This document shows, one piece after another, positions 29,166 through 64,000 of a DNA stretch of 64,000 nucleotides. Each line of letters begins with the position of its first letter. The first letter of the stretch is position 1. Under the pieces are notes generated by a model, which did not search any database, was not told where the DNA came from, and saw only the letters and a list, made by a program, of their open reading frames with translations. The position numbers and the translations under genes were made by a program. The DNA comes from Glandiceps talaboti (Eukaryota; Hemichordata; Enteropneusta; Spengelidae). The stretch lies in NCBI RefSeq assembly GCF_964340395.1, contig NC_135555.1, positions 7,452,431-7,516,430 of the forward strand, written 5' to 3'.

Positions 29166-31011
29166 GCTATGGTGCACATTATCAATGGATTGATGTTAAA
29201 GTAAACCATTGGATATCAACAATTCTACATTGTTCATCATATACATGACTTCTTATTGTAATCTTTACAATGAACAAGGTTTTTTTTGGCCTTTAATAAA
29301 ATGTTATGCACCTCAGGACACTACCAAGCAAAGAATAGTATACAAAGCGACATCAAAAATTCCCATTTCATTTATTCAGCTACTCACAAGCAATAGATAC
29401 TCTGTCATTTCCAAGGCAGTTATAGGAGCTATGAAGTAATGAAAAAAAGCCTCTAAATCTACTAGTCTTGTAATCAGAAGGCTGCAAAACAAAAGCCAAA
29501 GGAAGAGAGTACTTATGGCGTTTCAATTGCACCTTTGGTGCAAAGAGACCCTCATTTACTTGTAATATGTAAAAGAAAGCCTGAAGGTCTAGTGGTTAGA
29601 CTACTCATCTACATGTGCACTGCTGTACTTAATCACAGAGACCATCACAAAATGGTATCCAAAAAGAACACAGTGAAAACTATATAGTCCTATAGATCAA
29701 ATAAGCACTTCCTGGGAATCATATACATTTTTTTGTCTGAGAACAAATATTAGGTTCCTTTATTCAAACCACAGTTCAAGTCAAGGTCTTACAGAATCAT
29801 TTATGCTATAAAGGTTAACACTTCAACTTCTTGAAAGATTACAACTCCTTTGACAAACCTCAAACAGCTGCATTTTGACTTTGACTTCAAAGTTCAGTGG
29901 TTATCCCCAATGTATGCACTTTTTGTTTGTTGACAAACGACTGTGTGTAAAATTGCAATCGCCGTGTAAACTCTTACCTATCCCAAGTTCTGACTGCCAT
30001 GTTAAATTTGGGTTAGTTGCATGATGCCAGATTCTCTCCTTACTCATGTAAAATTCTACTCAAAAACAAATTATTGATTGAGCACCTCGACAGTTACTGG
30101 CTGGGTTTTCATAGCGTGGGACCCCTAGGCATACATGCAGTATTCAGACAATTGCCGTGCCTATTAAAGTTGATGGTAAGTCAAAGTGAATGCCAGCTAA
30201 CATAATACAGACATGCAGAGCCATAACTCAACTGTATTTGGACATACACAAAACTTCTGCATGGGCATATACAAAGTCCCCCCCCCCCCCCCCCATCCCG
30301 AAAGCAATCGACATCATTGTACAAATTTTAGTTAAAAAATTACTTCCCATGGCAACAACAGAAACACTGACATGGAAATTTTGAAATCTGTAAAACCTTA
30401 GAGTTATGGTCCTCCATACAAAGGATGTCTGTTTGGCACAAAGAAATAAACAACATGTTGCATAAAAAAAAAAAACCTAAAATAATAAACCTAGACTGAT
30501 GCACAGTACATACATCAAACTTAAAATACATGACAATTCATCAACATTTTCAGGGTATCTAAGGTTTCTAATTCTAAAACTATTTGTCTTTGCATTCACC
30601 TTCACAACTACCCCCTCCTGTATATAAAAATGTTTCCTATCTTATCTACAAAAAGGCATAAAACTTTTCAAACTATTATGTATTCAAATATCCCTCGTAA
30701 CAAGAAAGACAGCATGTTATTTTGTTTTAAATGTTATCTTTTTAAGTTGAAAAGTTTTGTTGAAATTTACACTACAACTCCCTGGTACTTCTTGCATTGC
30801 ATTAATTTTGTTGTGTATGTTTTTCACTGCTTGACTGAAGTGGAATGCCACTCCTGGAAATAAGGTATTTTCATAAACTTTAGGTTCTGGCGAGTCATTT
30901 CATGATGTCACATTACATACTGGTAATTTTCACTCAGTTACCAAAAAACACCACATTGAAAATGTTTGCCTCTTGCTCTTTCAGTGGAACATCATTACTT
31001 CATGGGCCTTA

Positions 31012-31352
31012 GCATACATGAAAATTCATGACATGAACACTGAATATTCATGACATGAACACTGAATATTCATGACTATTTATCTGAATGAAATAAAGCA
31101 TAGACTGGCAACATCTGTAGGGTCTATGATAACGTAAGATCCAAAGTTTATGAAAATGCCTTTATTTCCTTTGGGGATGTTGGCATACATGAAAATTCAT
31201 GACATGAACACTGAATATTCATGACATGAACACTGAATATTCATGACTATTTATCTGAATGAAATAAAGCATAGACTGGCAACATCTGTAGGGTCTATGA
31301 TAACGTAAGATCCAAAGTTTATGAAAATGCCTTTATTTCCTTTGGGGATGTT
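31012..31352. repeat. 171-bp tandem duplication
   Basis: Two nearly identical 171-bp units, each starting GCATACATGAAAATTCATGA and each containing GAACACTGAATATTCATGAC twice. The same motif recurs in the dispersed repeat at 45580-45840. Confidence 0.92.
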
Positions 31353-31811
31353 CCCCTCTAAAACCATTAATTTCAAAACCAAGAATACAACAAAGCAACA
31401 CAGCCATTATTCTTGTGTATACAAAAACATGTAAACAAATGAAATTGTTCTCCTTAACGTAAGCATCTATGAAATCTCACACCAAACTTCAACGAAATTA
31501 ACGTTACCTTTTTCTAATAATTTTCATTATCTTTCTGCTTGATAACAGCTGTAAACATTCAAATTGGAATGAAATTTATTTTATGGTACACAATAAATCA
31601 ATGGGGCTTTTCAAACATAACTTGCTACCAAATTTAACCCTTCCTTGAAAAATCATTATAAAATATAATTGTTTATGTGACCTCATTGAAACAAGAAGAG
31701 ATAACAGCATAATACAATGATATATATCTGCAAGATATATACAGAAATTGAAGCTACAACAATTCAAAACTCACAATCATGAGTACATCTTATTAGCATA
31801 TCATAAAATAT

Positions 31812-60701
<28,890 letters not shown>

Positions 60702-61499
60702 CTGAAATTCACAAGTGTTTAGAAACATTCTGTCATTAGACTTGAAAGAAGTGTGCTTTTATCATCAAATATAGTCTTTGTAGTAGGCTGGGTGGTCGAC
60801 TTTGAAAGTATTCTTTCTACACAGCCAGCAAACTCAGTAATTCATATTCAGTATTTTTGATGGTTACCATGCAAAGAAGCTGATTGGTTGACTTAGTCAC
60901 ATGATGCCTCTATTATGCTCAATGTGTCAAATTACCTGAATGTGACCTAGTTGGCCATACAGAAAAATGTGACCTTAAAAATGACCTCAAACATCAACAC
61001 ATGCTATACTAATTGTATGCAGAATTGATGATGAGGCAGAGCCAGAAATAGCACATTTGAGTTACCAGTTCACAGGCTGTGTGGCATAAACACTTGCCCG
61101 GTTGACCTGCTAGCCAACTCAGAAGGCTACATCAAACATGGAATATCTGACTCAACATAACTAAAATCATCAAAAAAGACCAAACTATATACAGTGTTAA
61201 TGAAAACACTGCCTACATCAAAAAATTAAAGCTATATTTCTATACAAAAGCAATAAAAGTTAAAGGTTAGTATCACATCATAATATATATCTAATATGGG
61301 AAACATTATTATATATAATGGATCATAATGTAAATAATTAGTAGTGAATATTTTAACTATTTTGGATTAGTAATAAACATGTGTTAAAATAGTTTAAAAC
61401 AGAAAAAGTTGGTTAAGATAAAATTGAATACGCTGTAATCTAGTTTTCAGAAAGACAAAAGATTGCATAGTTTGGCCACTAGGTGCGCTGTTCGGAGGC

Positions 61500-61905
61500 T
61501 GCTTTTGAAGTAGTCTTGGTTACCCAGCCTCTCGCCACTGGAGGCTCTACAAGACCACCCCAAACATGAGTCTGGGGAAATGAGATTCTAACTTGTCTGC
61601 GTAGGAAGTACCAATCAGAGCAGTGCATGCTGGGGAATACTTCACGTCCAACATAATTGTACGCTAAACGATTTGGGTACTTTTGCGACAAGTTATCACT
61701 TCTCAAGCATCATACATCTAAACTATAACAAACAGGCCTTGAAGTTGTAAGCCCACTTTTTATGACGTGGAAGAAATGTACAGTGTGACCCCCAGCACAG
61801 GGTAGCTAAAATGTGGTTTCCCAGACTCTCATCTGGGTGGTCTTGTAGAAGCGCCCCCAGTGGTGAGAGTCTAGGTTATCAAACCTACTTTTGAACCAGA
61901 ACTGA
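61500..61905. mobile_element. Foldback element of about 400 bp
   Basis: TTACCCAGCCTCTCGCCACT...CTCTACAAGACCACCCCA is mirrored by TGGGTGGTCTTGTAGAAGCG...CCAGTGGTGAGAGTCTAGG. Part of the terminal repeat (ATGAGAGTCTGGGTAAC) recurs at about 39640. Confidence 0.75.
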
Positions 61906-63189
61906 TGGCCATGAAAGTTGACTACTGTAGCCTCCTTTGAAAAAAGACCTCATACCTAAGTGTTCCATGGCAAATATTGGTTTCATTCTCAACCAGTCCA
62001 AGCTAGGTTTGTTTCAGTTTTTAATTTAGGATCTCATGGAGTTGTCTACCTACATTTAGTTGACAACTTCATGCATTGCCACTGGCTAATATGTTTAACT
62101 AGCCATGATATGATGTTTTTCAAGTTTTTGAACCCCCCCCCCCAAAAAAAAAAAAAAAAGTTTATATCTAATTTGCATATGGCTAAACTAATCCCTTTGT
62201 TATACACAAATTCACAAGTTGACATCAAAAGTAACATTTTCATCAAATATGGTAATCACGCCATTTTAGTTATTTTTAGTAAGTCATTCACATACCCCCC
62301 CCCCCCTCCACACACACACATACTTACAGACACTTTACCACTCATACAGCACTACTAAACCTCATGTCAGTTGTGGCAAAAATGGGCAAACTTTGGCATT
62401 AGAGAGAAGTCTAGATCAAGACTACTTTGAATACTCTGAAGACTATGACCACCTCTCCTAACATGGGTGTACACACTTCATTGGAAACTACAGAATTATA
62501 CTGTCAAATAGTTTTGAAGATGGTGTTCAAATATTCTGCAGTTTCATTACAAACACGTCTTCCATTCTGCCAAATTTGATAGGCACGCAGCAAAGCAATA
62601 TGGCATGCATAAAATACTTCTAGAGTTTGACCTTTGCGCCAAATTTTTAAAAGTCAGCCAGTGCACGGTAGAAGAATGGCTACCCTGAGCACCGGACATA
62701 GGCAAACAGAAACAAATGGCTGCACCAAGGGAGAGAACCCATTGTTAGCCCCCTGTCAGCAGTGCCCATTGGGGCAACAAATCTAAAAAGTCAGAATTAT
62801 AACACCTTTACTATAAAATTGCAATCAAAACACACAGAAACAAATAACATGTCATGCAATATAAACAAATAATATACTAAAACTGTCTTTTCAAACAATC
62901 AATTCTACAAATAATGAATTAAATTGAGAAAACTTATGAGAACTCTGACTACATAACACACTTACTAGTAATATACATCTTTCTATAGTATCCACACTTT
63001 GGAAGAAAGAAATAGTAGATTTGGGTTATATATACCACCATATAAAATTGTTATGAACATACATTATTGTTATGAAATATACAACTAAGAATCAGATTGC
63101 ACAGTTTTCTCAACTTTAAGGTACATTGTGTTCTTTAGCCCTAATCAGGCTCCTTAGAGCGTGGTACACCATGTTGTATCTTACACAAG

Positions 63190-63545
63190 TTAGGCCAAAA
63201 AAAAATATATCTGGTTCTGGTCAGTGCGCGCATGCCCTGAATACCCTCGCGTCGATCCTTTTTTTTCCGATAATTTTTGCTATTCCTGATATCAGGAGAA
63301 CAAGCAGCTGAAATCTACCCTACATGCCAAGACTGCTGAAATACAAAATCTAAACTGCTTCGAAGAAAAAGGAAGTTTTTCAAGAGATAAATATGATAGA
63401 ACAGAGTATGTAAAGTGTCCAAAAAATGTGTATTTACTAATTTGCAAAAAAAAAAATTAGGAAAAAAAAAAATTTCGCGTCGTCGCACCACTTTAGAAAG
63501 TTTACCCTGACCAGAACCAGATATTTTTTTTTTTTGGCCTTACAG
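63190..63545. mobile_element. Foldback MITE of about 355 bp
   Basis: TTAGGCCAAAAAAAAATATA, TCTGGTTCTGGTCAG is mirrored by CTGACCAGAACCAGATATTT...TTGGCCTTA. The inner sequence has CGCGTCG on both sides. Confidence 0.88.
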
Positions 63546-63597
63546 ACAATACATTTTGCAGATATTGATATTTTGTATGCATTAAAACACATCACAG

Positions 63598-63705
63598 GCT
63601 TCAGTGATTGGTTTTGATCATGTCAATGTTAGTGACCTATAGTGACCTCAATTTGCATACAGAGGGCACTATTTGTATTGTTATCACTAGGGCACTATTC
63701 ATTCA
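63598..63705. repeat. Dispersed repeat pair, copy 2
   Basis: Direct diverged copy of 57299-57420 (GTGACCTCAATTTGCATACA, GAGGGCACTAT, CTAGGGCACTATTCATTC). Confidence 0.7.
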
Positions 63706-64000
63706 CCCCAGATATTCTATTACACAGGGTCAGATGTGGGAATCACCAAGAACAAAACAAATGACACAAAACGATGGAAATAAAGGTAAATAAAGATATC
63801 TAGCCACTTTCACCACATCAGATTTTAATCAGATTGTGCTATAGCTTGCCAATAGATAATCTAAACTCAACACCCAAGTTATATGTTACAGATCTGCTAA
63901 TACATACACTGTCCATACACAATTGTCATACCAATATATAATGTATACACTTCAGTCAAATAATTGCAAATTTAGATTGGCAATTATTTTTAATGCTGTT

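Larger units (their letters stand above)
25040..31811. other. Region downstream of CARMIL stop; probable 3' UTR and flank
   Basis: About 6.8 kb with no convincing exon on either strand. On the minus strand there is an AATAAA about 235 bases after the CARMIL stop (31575-31580), and another at 25054-25059 next to the last unique sequence, so short and long 3' UTRs are both possible. Dispersed repeats occur at 25500-25770 and 28895-29165, a tandem duplication at 31012-31352 and a C tract at 30279-30294. Confidence 0.45.
60702..64000. other. CARMIL intron or upstream region without recognised exons
   Basis: I searched the minus strand for the preceding LRR or PH exons (incoming phase 2) and found none. 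The stretch holds two foldback elements (61500-61905, 63190-63545), a dispersed repeat, and C/A tracts at 62132-62159 and 62296-62307. Confidence 0.5.

Noticed and set aside
29580-29625. tRNA-like GGTCTAGTGGTTAGACTACT
   Set aside because: Only an A-box-like stretch; no B box or acceptor stem pairing, so not listed as a tRNA.
61479-61706. 75-codon minus-strand frame tested as an upstream CARMIL exon
   Set aside because: It overlaps a foldback element and shows no LRR or PH pattern.

Overview
This is animal (metazoan) nuclear DNA. Both protein families present are animal families, coding sequence is split into short exons with GT/AG junctions, introns are AT-rich, and the window is full of microsatellites, minisatellites, foldback MITE-like repeats and tRNA-derived SINE fragments. 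The texture suits a marine invertebrate bilaterian (for example a cephalochordate, hemichordate or lophotrochozoan); the sequence alone does not settle which. No bacterial genes, rRNA genes or CRISPR arrays are present.

Region 1 (1-24.2 kb) holds two DEG/ENaC (acid-sensing-channel-like) genes facing each other tail to tail in a large inverted duplication. The left arm (1 to about 8009) pairs with the right arm (about 9806-19734), with a spacer of about 1.8 kb. The right gene, on the minus strand, appears complete: 11 exons from 24213 to 13743, about 677 residues, with TM1, the Cys-rich ectodomain and TM2 with its GAS filter. The left gene, on the plus strand, enters the window 7 bases before the end of exon 5 and shows exons 6-11. 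In both genes one exon of about 525 bp adds roughly 165 residues to the ectodomain; this exon carries almost all the protein differences between the copies, nearly all of them amino-acid changing. Intron 1 of the right gene holds an AT-rich island with compact intact ORFs (21.17-22.64 kb) unrelated to the host gene.

Region 2 (24.3-31.8 kb) has the promoter side of the right channel gene, with three TCACGTGAC boxes and a MITE, then about 6.7 kb with no convincing coding sequence. This probably includes the 3' UTR and flank of the next gene.

Region 3 (31.8-60.7 kb, continuing off the right edge) is a CARMIL gene (capping protein, Arp2/3, myosin-I linker) on the minus strand. I assembled 24 exons with every junction in phase, about 1761 residues from mid-LRR to the stop codon. 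They comprise the LRR array, helical dimerization region, a divergent capping-protein-interaction (CPI) motif, the CSI segment, a basic membrane-binding-like segment, and a very long disordered tail. The tail has seven KG[D/N][I/V]SPKP repeats, some matching the PxPxPR consensus for CD2AP/CIN85 SH3 domains. The N-terminal PH domain and first LRRs lie beyond 64 kb. The introns are crowded with foldback elements, SINE copies and simple repeats.
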